Assembly: GCA_963708245.1 (NCBI GenBank)
Contig: OY970201.1
Span: 2,852,001 to 2,916,000, forward strand
Length of the DNA stretch: 64,000 bases
Origin: CAVYXK01 sp963708245
GTDB taxonomy: Bacteria > Pseudomonadota > Alphaproteobacteria > Acetobacterales > Acetobacteraceae
Reading direction: 5' to 3'
Made by a program: the position numbers and the translations under genes. Of this stretch, positions 24,817 through 34,428 are shown piece after piece; the first letter of the stretch is position 1, and the number at the start of each line of letters is the position of its first letter. Below the pieces are notes generated by a model that searched no databases, was not told the origin of the DNA, and was given only the letters and a program-made list of their open reading frames with translations.

Positions 24817-26403
24817 ATGCCAAAAGTGCTGATCAGCGACAAGCTCTCCCCCGCCGCGGTGGAGATTTTCCGCAGCCGCGGCATCGAGGCGGATGTCCGG
24901 CACGGACTTTCACCGGCCGAGCTGCGCGGTATCATCGACGACTATGACGGGTTGGCGGTCCGCTCGGCCACCAAGGTCACGCGCGAACTGCTGGACGCGG
25001 CGCGCAATCTGAAGGTGGTGGGCCGCGCCGGCATCGGTGTGGACAACATCGACGTGAAATCGGCGACCGCGCGCGGGGTGGTGGTAATGAACACGCCGCA
25101 CGGCAACACCATCACGACGGCCGAGCATGCGATCGCCATGATGTTCGCACTGGCCCGGCAGATCCCTGAAGCGTCAGCTTCTACGAAGGCGGGTAAATGG
25201 GAGAAGAATCGGTTCATGGGGGTCGAGCTGTCCGGCAAGACGGTCGGGCTGATCGGCTGCGGCAATATCGGCTCGATCGTAGCTGATCGGGCGATCGGGC
25301 TGCACATGAAGGTGATTGCGTACGATCCGTTCCTGTCCGAGAAGCGCGCGGTCGATCTGGGCGTGCAGAAGGTCGAGCTCGATACCCTGCTGGCGCGCGC
25401 CGACATCATCACCCTGCACACGCCGCTGACCGATGCGACGCGCGACATCCTCTCGCGCGAGGCGCTAGCGAAGACGAAGCCGGGGGTGCGCATCATCAAC
25501 TGCGCCCGCGGCGGCTTGCTGGACGAGGCAGCGCTGGCGGATGCCATCGAGGTGGGGCACGTCGCCGGCGCGGCGCTTGATGTGTTCGAAACCGAGCCCG
25601 CCACCGAAAGTCGGCTGTTCGGGCTGGAGAACGTGGTGTGCACGCCGCACCTGGGCGCCGCGACCACCGAGGCGCAGGAGAACGTGGCGCTGCAGATCGC
25701 CGAGCAGATGAGCGATTTCCTGCTGACCGGCGCGGTGGCGAATGCGATCAACATGCCTTCCGTTTCGGCAGAGGATGCGCCGCGGATCAAGCCGTATATG
25801 GAGCTTTGCCGCCATCTCGGGGCGTTTGCCGGCCAGCTCACCCACGCGCGCGAGGGCGTGATCCGCCGCGTGCTGATCGAGTACGAAGGCCATGCCTCCG
25901 CGCTGAACCACCGCCCGCTCAGCGCCGCGGTGCTCGCCGGGCTGATGGCGCCTGTCATGGAAGGCGTGAACATGGTCAATGCGCCGAGTGCGGCGCATGA
26001 CCGCGGTATCGATGTCGCCGAGACGGTGCACGATCGCCCCAGCGAGTATCAGACGCTGGTGCGGGTGACGATCGAGGCGGACCGGTTGACTCGCTCGGTC
26101 GCCGGTACGCTGTTTGTTGGATCCCGCCCGCGCATCGTCGAAATCAAGGGCATCCGCGTGGAGGCCGATTTCGCGCCGCATATGCTGTACGTGACGAACC
26201 AGGACAAGCCGGGGTTCATCGGCCGGTTCGGTGCGACCCTGGCGGGCGCGGGGATCAATATCGCGACGTTCCATCTAGGGCGCGCAGAACCGGGCGGCGA
26301 CGCAATCTGCTTGGTGTCGGTTGATGAGCAGGTGCCCGAGGATGTGCTGGCGATGGTGCGGACGTTGCCGCTCGTGATGCAGGCGACCTCGTTGTCGTTC
26401 TGA
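24817..26403 (+). CDS. serA: D-3-phosphoglycerate dehydrogenase
   Basis: 528 residues, the long SerA form. Domains in order: substrate-binding (MPKVLISDKLSPAAVEIF), Rossmann NAD-binding (GKTVGLIGCGNIGSIVADRA), catalytic region with INCARGGLLDE and CTPHLGAATTEAQ (active-site His), an intervening ASB domain, and a C-terminal ACT domain (MLYVTNQDKPGFIGRFGATLAGAGINIATFHLGR) likely to bind serine for feedback inhibition. It catalyses the first step of serine synthesis. It is coupled to serC by a 4-bp gap, with GGAG within the serC end. Confidence 0.97.
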   Translation: MPKVLISDKLSPAAVEIFRSRGIEADVRHGLSPAELRGIIDDYDGLAVRSATKVTRELLDAARNLKVVGRAGIGVDNIDVKSATARGVVVMNTPHGNTITTAEHAIAMMFALARQIPEASASTKAGKWEKNRFMGVELSGKTVGLIGCGNIGSIVADRAIGLHMKVIAYDPFLSEKRAVDLGVQKVELDTLLARADIITLHTPLTDATRDILSREALAKTKPGVRIINCARGGLLDEAALADAIEVGHVAGAALDVFETEPATESRLFGLENVVCTPHLGAATTEAQENVALQIAEQMSDFLLTGAVANAINMPSVSAEDAPRIKPYMELCRHLGAFAGQLTHAREGVIRRVLIEYEGHASALNHRPLSAAVLAGLMAPVMEGVNMVNAPSAAHDRGIDVAETVHDRPSEYQTLVRVTIEADRLTRSVAGTLFVGSRPRIVEIKGIRVEADFAPHMLYVTNQDKPGFIGRFGATLAGAGINIATFHLGRAEPGGDAICLVSVDEQVPEDVLAMVRTLPLVMQATSLSF

Positions 26404-26420
26404 TCGGGGCGCAGGCGGCA

Positions 26421-26777
26421 ATGGCGGTCGGGGCGGAATTCCGGGAGTTCGTGCTCGATCTACTCGCGCCGCTGCGACCGAGCGCGCGGCGGATGTTCAG
26501 CGGCGTCGGGATCATGCGCGACGGGGTGATGTTCGCGCTGCTGTCGGGCGATGCGATGTATTTCCGCGTGAACGAGCGGACGCGGCCGAAGTTTGAGGCC
26601 GAGGGCTGCGGGCCGTTCAGCTATCAGCGTGCCGGGCGCGAGGTGGCGATAGGGAGCTACTACGCGGTGCCGGAATGGCTGTACGACGAACCGGATGCGC
26701 TCGTGGAGTGGGCCCGCGATGCGATCGGCGCGGCGCGTGCAGTCAAGCGAAACCGGCGGGGCCGCGCCTCCCGATGA
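26421..26777 (+). CDS. TfoX N-terminal domain protein
   Basis: 118 residues, essentially one TfoX/Sxy N-terminal domain: FVLDLLAPLRPSARRMFSGVGIM, MFALLSGDAMYFRVNERTRPKFEAEGCGPF, SYYAVPEWLYDEPDALVEWAR. Enterobacterial Sxy/TfoX activates competence genes with CRP, but single-domain proteins in alphaproteobacteria are uncharacterised. It follows serA by 17 bp and may share its transcript. Confidence 0.9.
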   Translation: MAVGAEFREFVLDLLAPLRPSARRMFSGVGIMRDGVMFALLSGDAMYFRVNERTRPKFEAEGCGPFSYQRAGREVAIGSYYAVPEWLYDEPDALVEWARDAIGAARAVKRNRRGRASR

Positions 26778-26943
26778 CGGCGGCGGGATGGCCCCGCCGC
26801 AAAGGCTCGTCCTTGGTTGTAAGCCGCTTGCACCTATCATTAACTGATCCCGTCTAACGCTAAGCCCGGGGACGCAATCCCGAACGTTTCCCCACTCGCG
26901 CCAGAACAGCGCAGCGTCTGGCTTGTCCGATGGGCTCCGCGCG

Positions 26944-28155
26944 ATGATGAATAATCAGGAACGCCCCCTCGTATCGCTGGGCCAGCGCGTGCCATTCTGT
27001 TACGGACTTGGAGCGGACCGGCGATTCTTCTCGTTTGAGGCGCAGGCCGGTCGGCCGACCGCCATGATCCTGGCCCATCAGGTGGCTCCGAGCGACCTAC
27101 AACCCGTCGTCCAGAATTTTGCCCGACAGTCCGAGGCTTTCGCTTCCCGCCGGGCGGACATCCTTGTCCTGGGCACCGAGGACGTGGTGCGTGGTCTCGC
27201 CGGCGATCCCGCCGATGCCCCCGCCATACGGATGATCGACTGCGGCATCGGTTTCCTGGCTCGCTGTGGCGTTCAACCTGGTGCGCTGTTGGTGCTGGTG
27301 ACCGACCGCAACCTGCGCGTAGCACGGCGATTGGTGCCGGGGCAGACGGCGGACATCGTGGCGGCTTGCTTCGATTGCCTCGACGAGCTGCCGCGGGAGG
27401 ATCCGCGTGACATATCGCTGCCCGCGCCAGTCCTGGTGCTGCCCAACCTGCTGCCTCGCGAACTGTGCCGGGCGCTGATCGAGACGTTCGATGCCGGAAT
27501 CAGCATCGATGGCGGGGTTGCGTCGATCGACGCCGCCGGAACGCCGCAGGGCCGCATCGATCACGATAGGAAGCGGCGGCGCGACTTCCTGATCCCGCCG
27601 GGGGACGCGCTGGAGCGGGGCTTGCAGCGACTGCTGCTGGACCGCTGCACGCCGGAGACCGCCAAGGCGTTCCAGGCGCACATCGCTCATACCGACCGGC
27701 TGCTGATCGCCCGCTATGACGAAGCAGAGAGCTGGTTTCGGCGGCATAGGGACAACTCGGCAGAGAATGTCGCATTCCGGGAATTCGCGATCTCGGTCAA
27801 TCTCAATGTGGAGGAGTACGAGGGCGGATATCTGCTGTTTCCCGAGTACAACGATCACCGATACCGGCCGCCGACCGGGGGAGCGCTTATATTCTCGTCC
27901 TCGGTGCTGCATGAGGCGGTGCCGGTCACTCGGGGCCGGCGCTATGTGCTGCTGACGTTCTTCCATAGCGACGCTGCGGAGGCGCGCCGGCGCGCTTATT
28001 TGGCGAGGACTTCGGCGGAGTTTGTGCCGCGGGTGGCAGTTGCAGGGTCAGGGGATCGGGACTCCTCCCCCCGGCCCCCTCCCCCCGTCCCCCTTCCGCA
28101 AGGGGAGGGAGTCGTGCGCCTCGCCGGTGCGACGGTCCACCAACCTTGGCCATGA
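26944..28155 (+). CDS. peroxiredoxin-like domain fused to 2OG-Fe(II) (prolyl-4-hydroxylase-type) oxygenase
   Basis: 403 residues. Residues 1-150 look like a thioredoxin-fold AhpC/Prx relative (LGQRVPFCYGLGADRRFFSF, then VVQNFARQSEAFASRRADIL) without a CxxC. Residues 160-360 are a P4H-like 2-oxoglutarate/Fe(II) oxygenase: NLLPRELCRALIETFD, WFRRHRDN (HxD iron ligands), NVEEYEGGYLLFPEYNDHRY, then LHEAVPVTRGRRYVLLTFF (distal His and the 2OG-binding Arg). It should hydroxylate an unknown peptide or small molecule. The last 30 or so residues (SSPRPPPPVPLPQGEG) are repeat-derived and overlap, antisense, the end of the fkbH-like gene. Confidence 0.85.
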   Translation: MMNNQERPLVSLGQRVPFCYGLGADRRFFSFEAQAGRPTAMILAHQVAPSDLQPVVQNFARQSEAFASRRADILVLGTEDVVRGLAGDPADAPAIRMIDCGIGFLARCGVQPGALLVLVTDRNLRVARRLVPGQTADIVAACFDCLDELPREDPRDISLPAPVLVLPNLLPRELCRALIETFDAGISIDGGVASIDAAGTPQGRIDHDRKRRRDFLIPPGDALERGLQRLLLDRCTPETAKAFQAHIAHTDRLLIARYDEAESWFRRHRDNSAENVAFREFAISVNLNVEEYEGGYLLFPEYNDHRYRPPTGGALIFSSSVLHEAVPVTRGRRYVLLTFFHSDAAEARRRAYLARTSAEFVPRVAVAGSGDRDSSPRPPPPVPLPQGEGVVRLAGATVHQPWP

Positions 28156-30191
28156 TCGGTGAAGCCGTTGTCGCGGTAGAGATTCCGCACCGGGGTGTTG
28201 CGATCGGTTGGTATGATCCGCGCACGAAGCCCCGCCGCCTCGGTTCCGGGATCGTCGATGATCCGGGCGAGCAGCGCGCGTTCTCCGCCGAGCCCAATCA
28301 CCCGGCAACTGAGTACAAAGTTCAGGATCTCCCCGCTGACAACAACCGCCGCGCCGACCAGCCCATGATCGGCGAAGCGGTCGCGCATGTGCAGCGTAAA
28401 AACCCTGCCTTCCCAAGCCTCCATGACGCGCTGCAGCGCGGCAATCGCAAACCTCCGCCCGGTCGCGTTGAACTGCGTGGTGCGCTCGAACAGCTCCTGC
28501 ACGCGGGCGACAGAAGCGGCATCGGCCGTGCTCGGCGCTAGCCGTTCGATCGTGCAGACGATCTCCAGCGACGCCAGGAACGCGCTCTCGTCTGATACCT
28601 CCGCCCGCAGCCGCGATCGATCGAGCTGCGCCTTCACGAGCTCGCTGCGCATCGCCGACTCTGGTGTGAGCCGCGCGGGCTGAAGCCGAGGGTCCGTCAG
28701 CAGCGCGCGGCGCAGCGCGAACAGGTCCTCGCCCAGCACAGCCACCTCCGGCAGGCTCTGCCTCACGCGTTCGCGTTCCAACGGGTTGTCGTCGATGAAT
28801 ACGAAGGCATCGAGTGCAAAGCCGAGCTCCTCAGCGATCGAGCGGATATTCGCCGGCTTGTCCTGCCAGTTGATGCGACTGGCGACGAAGCTCTCCGGCG
28901 TCAGCAGCCGCTGGCGCGGGTAATGCTCCTGATAGCGCCACAGCTCGCGCACCGTCGCCTCATCGTTCTTGCTGACGCAGGCCAGCAGGATGCCGCGCTG
29001 CCGGAGAGCGCGCAGCGCCTCGTGGATGCCGACATAGATCCCGATATAGGAGTTCAGGCTGCTGATTTCAGGCGCCCAGGCGAAGGGACTGCCGGTCTCC
29101 GCCAGCACGCCGGGCCACAGCACGCCGTCGAGATCGACGATCACGCACTTCCGGCAATCGAGCCCTAGCATCACGGCGAGCGCGTCCATATGCGCCCGCG
29201 CCGTCACCGCTTCCCTGCGATAAGGATCGCCGCCAACCTGCCTTGCCAGCGGCGCAATGTCCGGGAACTGGTGATGCACCGCCGCCAGCTCGCTCTCCGG
29301 CCGCTGCAGCATCCAGCCGGGCGAGCCGAAATGGGTGAACGAGACCAGCCCGTCATCGAGTAAGCCGGCCGCACCCGCCGCCCCCAGCGTGGCCGCGACG
29401 TCGACCACATGCACGTCGGGGAAATCCTCGGCCAACTGCTCCATCGCAAGATTGGTCCGGCGAAACCGGTTGCGATGGCTGTGGATCCCGCGATCGGCAA
29501 GACCGAGCGGCTGCACCGTCGGTACCGGCAGTGCGTCGATCAGGATCGGCGCCGGCGTGATGGCGCGTAGCTTGTCCAGCACGGTGCGGGCCGCGTCGAG
29601 ATAGACGCGCCCAGGGTCGCCTCCATGATGGCGCGCGTCGCCCAGGACCATTGCGTGCTTTGCCTGCAGGGCACCGATCACAATCGCATCATGCCGGCGT
29701 TCGCTGGCGAGTTGCAGATCGTCGATGAACGAAGCGGCAACTCGAAGATCGATGCCGCGCCGTGCTGCTTCGCGACGCAGGAAGTCGGTTTCCATCTGCA
29801 CGTCGCAGTCGCCGAACAACAGCACATCGAGCCGTCGGCGAAGGGTGCTGGCCTCGTCGATCCCGCGCGGCGCTTGCACCGCCCAGGGATCGCGCCCGTG
29901 CAGTGCAGTCAGCTCACGAGTGATCGCGACGCGCTCGTCGTCGCGTTCGCTGAGCATGCCGCGGTCCAGTAGCATCAGCGCGCAGGCGCGGATGGTCGCT
30001 TGGTCGTGGCCAAGCTCCGCGGCGAGCTGCGGCAGCGCCGCTTCCAGGTCCGTCGGAGCGTCAAAGAACGAGATCAATCGCGCGACTTCCGCCGTGACAG
30101 GCAGGCGCACTTGACTGATTGCGTGGACCGCCAGCACGCTAGCCTCGCCGAACGGGACGAGATGGACGAACTCCGATCGGCGCAGGATCAT
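27996..30191 (-). CDS. FkbH-like HAD-IIIC family protein
   Basis: 731 residues in three parts: an SGNH-like N-terminal domain (FGDCDVQMETDFL, NRFRRTNLAMEQLAEDFPDVHVVDV), a HAD phosphatase-like domain with the DxDG catalytic loop (KCVIVDLDGVLWPGVLAE) and FIDDNPLERERVR, and a GNAT-like C-terminus (RDRFADHGLVGAAVV). FkbH proteins load glyceryl units from 1,3-bisphosphoglycerate onto acyl carriers; orphan versions modify other products or glycans. No PKS, NRPS or ACP gene is nearby. It starts 48 bp after the dppDF stop and could be the last gene of that operon. Its C-terminal tail (TTPSPCGRGTGGGGRGEE) comes from a repeat. Confidence 0.88.
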   Translation of the reverse strand: MILRRSEFVHLVPFGEASVLAVHAISQVRLPVTAEVARLISFFDAPTDLEAALPQLAAELGHDQATIRACALMLLDRGMLSERDDERVAITRELTALHGRDPWAVQAPRGIDEASTLRRRLDVLLFGDCDVQMETDFLRREAARRGIDLRVAASFIDDLQLASERRHDAIVIGALQAKHAMVLGDARHHGGDPGRVYLDAARTVLDKLRAITPAPILIDALPVPTVQPLGLADRGIHSHRNRFRRTNLAMEQLAEDFPDVHVVDVAATLGAAGAAGLLDDGLVSFTHFGSPGWMLQRPESELAAVHHQFPDIAPLARQVGGDPYRREAVTARAHMDALAVMLGLDCRKCVIVDLDGVLWPGVLAETGSPFAWAPEISSLNSYIGIYVGIHEALRALRQRGILLACVSKNDEATVRELWRYQEHYPRQRLLTPESFVASRINWQDKPANIRSIAEELGFALDAFVFIDDNPLERERVRQSLPEVAVLGEDLFALRRALLTDPRLQPARLTPESAMRSELVKAQLDRSRLRAEVSDESAFLASLEIVCTIERLAPSTADAASVARVQELFERTTQFNATGRRFAIAALQRVMEAWEGRVFTLHMRDRFADHGLVGAAVVVSGEILNFVLSCRVIGLGGERALLARIIDDPGTEAAGLRARIIPTDRNTPVRNLYRDNGFTDHGQGWWTVAPARRTTPSPCGRGTGGGGRGEESRSPDPATATRGTNSAEVLAK
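28060..28120. repeat. CCCCTTCCGCAAGGGG-type intergenic repeat
   Basis: GC-rich palindromic block (CCCCTTCCGC...GGGGAGG type) shared by the antisense 3' ends of two convergent genes. Similar elements are common between convergent proteobacterial genes and may act as bidirectional terminators. Confidence 0.55.
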
Positions 30192-30239
30192 GGTTCGGGT
30201 CTTTGTCCGCAGCCTGCGCGCCCCTCCGAGCCTGCTGCT

Positions 30240-32333
30240 CTATCGCGAGGGTAAATTCGTCGGTTCCACCGGCGGGCAAGTCGACTCGCGGTGGCCTGCG
30301 TCCGATTGCGCGGTCTCGCTGGCGATGCCGGGAAAATGGCAGGCGACGAGCCGTCCGGCATCAGCCGCCTGAAGTTCAGGCATGGTCGTTGCGCAGACCT
30401 CGCGCGCATGGGAACATCGGGTCCTGAATCTGCAGCCACTGGGCGGAGCACTCGGCGAGGGCGGCTCGCCGGCAAGTATGATGCGGGATCTTAAGGAATC
30501 CCCAACGCCGGGAACAGACGACAGCAAAGCGGCGGTATAAGGATGCAGCGGACGTTCGCAGACCGCCTCGCTCGGTCCATATTCGACGATCCTGCCGAGA
30601 AACATGATGGCGATGTTCGTGCTGATATGCCGCACGATCCGCAGGTCGTGACTGATGAAGATCAGCGTCAGGCCGATCGCTTCCCGCAGCTCCTGGAACA
30701 GATTGACGATCTGGGCCTGGATGGAAACATCGAGAGCGGAGATCGGCTCGTCGGCGACTATCAGTTGCGGATTGAGGGCAATTGCCCGGGCGATCCCAAC
30801 CCTCTGCCGCTGGCCGCCGGACAGTTCGATCGGCAGGCGATCGGTGATATCGCGCCCTAGACCGACCAACTCCAGCACCTCCGCCACGCGGCGCGCCCGA
30901 GACGCGGCATCGATACCATGCGCAAGCAACGGCTCGGCGACGAGGTCGCGCACCCGCGCGCGCGGGTTCAGCGATTCGTATGGGTCCTGGAACACCGGCT
31001 GAAGCTGCTTGCGCACCTGCCTCAGCGCCTCGCCACGGAGGCGGGCGATGTCCTGGCCGCCGAACACGATGCGACCGCGATCGACGTCGATCAGGCGCAG
31101 AATGCAGCGCGCAAGGGTCGATTTGCCACAACCGGACTCGCCCGCCAGACCCAGTACCTCGCCGGGACGGACCGACAGAGACACGTCGTCAACGGCGTGC
31201 ACGCGGGTGGGCGGCGCCAACGGCCAGACGCTCGGGACCAGATGGTGGCGAGTCACCCGATCGAGTACCAGCAGTGGCTCCGTCGGTGCGGCCGGCGCGT
31301 CATCTCGCCGCGAGCGCCTGACCGGCAGCTTTTGGGTAGTGGCCGCAACCTGTGCTGAGTCCTGCGAGGCGGCCCAGCACGCCACCGCCGCGTCGCCGTT
31401 GCGTTCGAGCGCTGGTTCGTTCTCGCGGCAGATCGCCATCGCCCGCGGGCAGCGCGGGTGGAACGGGCAGCCGCTCGGCAGAGCGCCGACCACCGGCGGC
31501 TCGCCGGGAATGGCCAGCAGCCTGGTGCCGCTTGGCGCAGTTGCCGATGGAACCGATTGCAGCAGGGCCTGCGCGTAGGGATGCAGCGGGTGCGCCAGCA
31601 GCTCCCGAGTTGGCCCGATCTCGACAATCCTGCCGGCGTACATGACGGCGATCGTGCCGCAGATTTCGGCGACCACGCCGAGATCGTGACTGACCAGGAT
31701 CAGCGCGACGCCCTGGTCGCGATTCAAGCGGCGCCAGATTTCGATAATCTGCGCCTGCACCGTGGCATCCAGAGCCGTGGTCGGCTCATCGGCGATGACC
31801 AGCGACGGTGAGGCCATCATTGCCGTTGCGATCATCGCCCGCTGCCGCATGCCGCCGGAGAATTCGTGGGGATAGCGGCGCATTGCCACCGGCGGGTCGG
31901 GAATGCCCAGGCTGCGCAGCATGCGTTCGGCGGCGGCCGACGCCTCCCGTGACGGTGCGATGTGGTGCAGCCGCAAAGGCTCCCGCACCTGCGTCCCGAT
32001 ACGCATCAGCGGGTTGAGCGCCGCCAGCGACCCCTGGGACACCATCCCGAGATCCTTGCCGCGGAGCTGCGCAAGCCGCCGAGGCGAGGCACTCAGCAGA
32101 TCTTCGTCCCGGAACTGCACAGAACCGCTTGTGGCCCGTGCCGTCGGCGGCAGCAGGCGAGCGATCGCCGAGACGGTCAGGGTCTTCCCCGACCCGGATT
32201 CCCCCACCAATCCGATCGCCCCGCCCTGACCGAGGCGGAAGGACACGCCGCGCACCACCTCGCGCCATGTCCCGCCGATTTCGACGGAGACGCGTAGCCC
32301 ATCCACCGCGAGAAGAGTAGGCGGCTCGGTCAT
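30240..32333 (-). CDS. fused dipeptide/nickel ABC transporter ATPase (DppD-DppF)
   Basis: 697 residues with two complete ATPase domains. Domain 1 has Walker A GESGSGKT, signature FSGGMRQR, Walker B LVIADEP and HDLGVV. Domain 2 has GESGCGKS, LSGGQRQR, LIVADEP and SHDLRIV. Each carries the oligopeptide-transporter C-terminal extension (HPYAQALLQSVPS / HPYTAALLSSVPG and a Cys-containing PxGCxFxxRC). It powers uptake by DppBC. The ATG shares its last base with the dppC stop (TGATG in transcript order), so translation is coupled. Confidence 0.94.
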   Translation of the reverse strand: MTEPPTLLAVDGLRVSVEIGGTWREVVRGVSFRLGQGGAIGLVGESGSGKTLTVSAIARLLPPTARATSGSVQFRDEDLLSASPRRLAQLRGKDLGMVSQGSLAALNPLMRIGTQVREPLRLHHIAPSREASAAAERMLRSLGIPDPPVAMRRYPHEFSGGMRQRAMIATAMMASPSLVIADEPTTALDATVQAQIIEIWRRLNRDQGVALILVSHDLGVVAEICGTIAVMYAGRIVEIGPTRELLAHPLHPYAQALLQSVPSATAPSGTRLLAIPGEPPVVGALPSGCPFHPRCPRAMAICRENEPALERNGDAAVACWAASQDSAQVAATTQKLPVRRSRRDDAPAAPTEPLLVLDRVTRHHLVPSVWPLAPPTRVHAVDDVSLSVRPGEVLGLAGESGCGKSTLARCILRLIDVDRGRIVFGGQDIARLRGEALRQVRKQLQPVFQDPYESLNPRARVRDLVAEPLLAHGIDAASRARRVAEVLELVGLGRDITDRLPIELSGGQRQRVGIARAIALNPQLIVADEPISALDVSIQAQIVNLFQELREAIGLTLIFISHDLRIVRHISTNIAIMFLGRIVEYGPSEAVCERPLHPYTAALLSSVPGVGDSLRSRIILAGEPPSPSAPPSGCRFRTRCSHAREVCATTMPELQAADAGRLVACHFPGIASETAQSDAGHRESTCPPVEPTNLPSR

Positions 32334-33229
32334 CACCTCTGTTGTCTGCGCCCGCCGACCCAGGGGTCCAGCGCGTCGCGGACGGAATCGCCGAGCAGGT
32401 TGAAGGCGAAGACAAGGCACAGGATTGCCAGGCCCGGAAAGGCAGCCACCCACCACTGATCCATCACATCGGCGCCGTCCGACACCATCGCGCCCCATTC
32501 CGGTATCGGCGGACGTGCCCCCAGGCCGAGAAAGCTGAGGGTGGCGAAGCTCAGGATCGCCCGTCCGATATCGACCGCCGCCATCACTAGCAACGCCGGC
32601 AAGGCATTCGGAAGTATCACCCGGAACAGGATGGCGATTGTGCGCCGTCCCGCCGCGCGAGCGGCCTCGACGAATTCCTTGTCCCGCAGTTCCAGCACGA
32701 TGCTGCGGCAGACCCGCACGTATTGCGGCCACCAGACCGCGGTGAGCGCGATGATGCCGTGCACCAGACTGGCGCCGAGCGCCGCCGCCACCGCCATCGC
32801 CAGCACCAACACGGGAAAGGCAAGCACCATGTCGGTGATGCGCATCACCACCTCATCGATCACCCGACCGCCATATCCGGCGATCGCACCGAGTAGGGTG
32901 CCGGCGCTCGCGCCGATTACCACAACCACGAACGCTGCCGGAACCGAAGCTCGCCCGCCATACAGCACGCGGCTGAACACGTCGCGCCCGAGCTGATCGG
33001 TGCCGAATGGATGCGTCAGGCTCGGCGGTTGCAGGCGGTCGAGCACATGCTGCGCGATCGGGCTATATGGCGCCAGCGTGCCAGCAAACAGGATCGCCAG
33101 CACGAAGACCAGGATGATTGCCAGGCTGACGATCAGTTGCGGGTCCCGCGGAATCAAGCGGTTCAGCCGCATTACACCGCCTCGGCCGGACGGGCTATCC
33201 GGTGCGACTGTTACGGCACCGGAGCTCAC
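32333..33229 (-). CDS. dppC: peptide/nickel ABC transporter permease (DppC type)
   Basis: 298 residues with an N-terminal TM segment (IVSLAIILVFVLAILFAGTL), the OppC N-terminal motif HPFGTDQLGRDVFSRVLYGGR, and a binding-protein-dependent permease domain with the EAA-like loop EFVEAARAAGRRTIAILFRVILPNALP. GTG 33229 overlaps the dppB stop (GTGA), supporting this start; ATG 33172 is a shorter alternative. It pairs with DppB in the inner membrane. Confidence 0.93.
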   Translation of the reverse strand: MSSGAVTVAPDSPSGRGGVMRLNRLIPRDPQLIVSLAIILVFVLAILFAGTLAPYSPIAQHVLDRLQPPSLTHPFGTDQLGRDVFSRVLYGGRASVPAAFVVVVIGASAGTLLGAIAGYGGRVIDEVVMRITDMVLAFPVLVLAMAVAAALGASLVHGIIALTAVWWPQYVRVCRSIVLELRDKEFVEAARAAGRRTIAILFRVILPNALPALLVMAAVDIGRAILSFATLSFLGLGARPPIPEWGAMVSDGADVMDQWWVAAFPGLAILCLVFAFNLLGDSVRDALDPWVGGRRQQR

Positions 33230-34257
33230 CGGCGCCCCGATGCCATGGCCAGGCGGATGCGCGGATCGAGGGCCGCATAGACCAGGTCCACGCCGAGATT
33301 GACCAGCGTGTAGATGATCCCAAACACGAGTGTGACGCCGATGATGGCGGGGAAGTCCGCATAGATCGCAGCCGAATAGGCGTAGTGGCCGATCCCCGGC
33401 CAGCCGAATACGGTTTCGATCAGTATGACCCCGGTCAGAAGGTCTCCGTAGGCAAGTCCGACCACGGTCACGACCGGGATCAGCGCGTTCGGCATGGCGT
33501 GGCGCAGGATGGTGTAGGATTCCGTCGCGCCTTTGCCGCGCGCCGTTTGCAAAAAACTCCGCGGCAGCACCGACAGCATGCTGGTCCGCGTCATGCGGGT
33601 CAGCGTGCCGAGGCTCCAGGTCGCCAGGATGAGGGCCGGCAAGAGCAGATGCGACAGCGCATCGTAGAGCGTCGCCCATCGGCCGGCGAGCAGGCTGTCG
33701 ATCGTGTACATTCCGGTGACGTTTGGAGGCGCCGAGTCCCAGGTGCTCAAGCGTCCCGGTGCCGGTGCAATACCGAGCCGCAGATAGAAGACATCGAGGG
33801 CGGTCAGCGCGAGCCAGAAGATCGGCATGGCGACGCCGACCAGGGTTGCCAACCGCACCACGAGATCGAACGCCGAGCCGCGCCAAACTGCCGCGGCAAT
33901 GCCGAGCGGCACCGAGATCAGCACGCTCAGGATCACCGTGACAGTCGCCAGCTCGATCGTTGCCGGCAGGTAGGATCGCAGATCATCGATGACCGGGCGA
34001 TGCGTGTAGATGGACTCGCCGAGATCGCCATGCACGAGATGGTTGAGATAGACGAGGTACTGATCGGCCAGCGGCCGATCGAGGCCCCAATGCCGGCGAT
34101 AGGCCGCGACGATCGCCGGATGTTCAGCCGCCTGCTGACCCAGCGTCGCAACCACCGGGTCGGTGGGAATGGCTCGGCTGACGGTAAACGAGATCAGGGT
34201 CATGCCCAGCAGGATCGGGAGCAGCAGAACGAGCCGACGCGCGACATACACGATCAT
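33226..34257 (-). CDS. dppB: peptide/nickel ABC transporter permease (DppB type)
   Basis: 343 residues. The N-terminal MIVYVARRLVLLLPILLGMTLISFTVSRAIPTDPV is the OppB_C-N signature, followed by HWGLDRPLADQYLVYLNHLVHGDLGESI and the permease loop SFLQTARGKGATESYTILRHAMPNALIP. About six membrane segments are visible. It is coupled to dppC by a 4-bp overlap. About 170 bp containing REP-like sequence separate it from dppA. Confidence 0.94.
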   Translation of the reverse strand: MIVYVARRLVLLLPILLGMTLISFTVSRAIPTDPVVATLGQQAAEHPAIVAAYRRHWGLDRPLADQYLVYLNHLVHGDLGESIYTHRPVIDDLRSYLPATIELATVTVILSVLISVPLGIAAAVWRGSAFDLVVRLATLVGVAMPIFWLALTALDVFYLRLGIAPAPGRLSTWDSAPPNVTGMYTIDSLLAGRWATLYDALSHLLLPALILATWSLGTLTRMTRTSMLSVLPRSFLQTARGKGATESYTILRHAMPNALIPVVTVVGLAYGDLLTGVILIETVFGWPGIGHYAYSAAIYADFPAIIGVTLVFGIIYTLVNLGVDLVYAALDPRIRLAMASGRR

Positions 34258-34282
34258 CGGCGCGCCCCCGCCGCCCCACCCG

Positions 34283-34370
34283 AGTCATTGCGAGCGACGC
34301 GAAGCAATGTCCCGCGAATTGCCGTCTCTGGCCCCGTTATTCCTGCATAAACAGGAGTCCATGCGACGGC
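34283..34370. repeat. REP-like elements between dppA and dppB
   Basis: Two short palindromic units: ATTGCGAGCGACGCGAAGCAAT, arms ATTGC/GCAAT, and ATTCCTGCATAAACAGGAG, arms CCTG/CAGG. Both resemble widely dispersed intergenic repeats. They lie between dppA and dppB, so they may lower dppBCDF relative to dppA or stabilise the dppA message. Confidence 0.55.
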
Positions 34371-34428
34371 ACGAAATCCCGGGTGGTCAAATGGATGCCT
34401 GCTTGGACTGCCATGACGGGTGCGAGTA

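Noticed and set aside
32333..33886. 517-codon frame containing dppC
   Set aside because: The first 218 codons are antisense-like sequence in the dppB gene; GTG 33229 with GTGA overlap is the true start.
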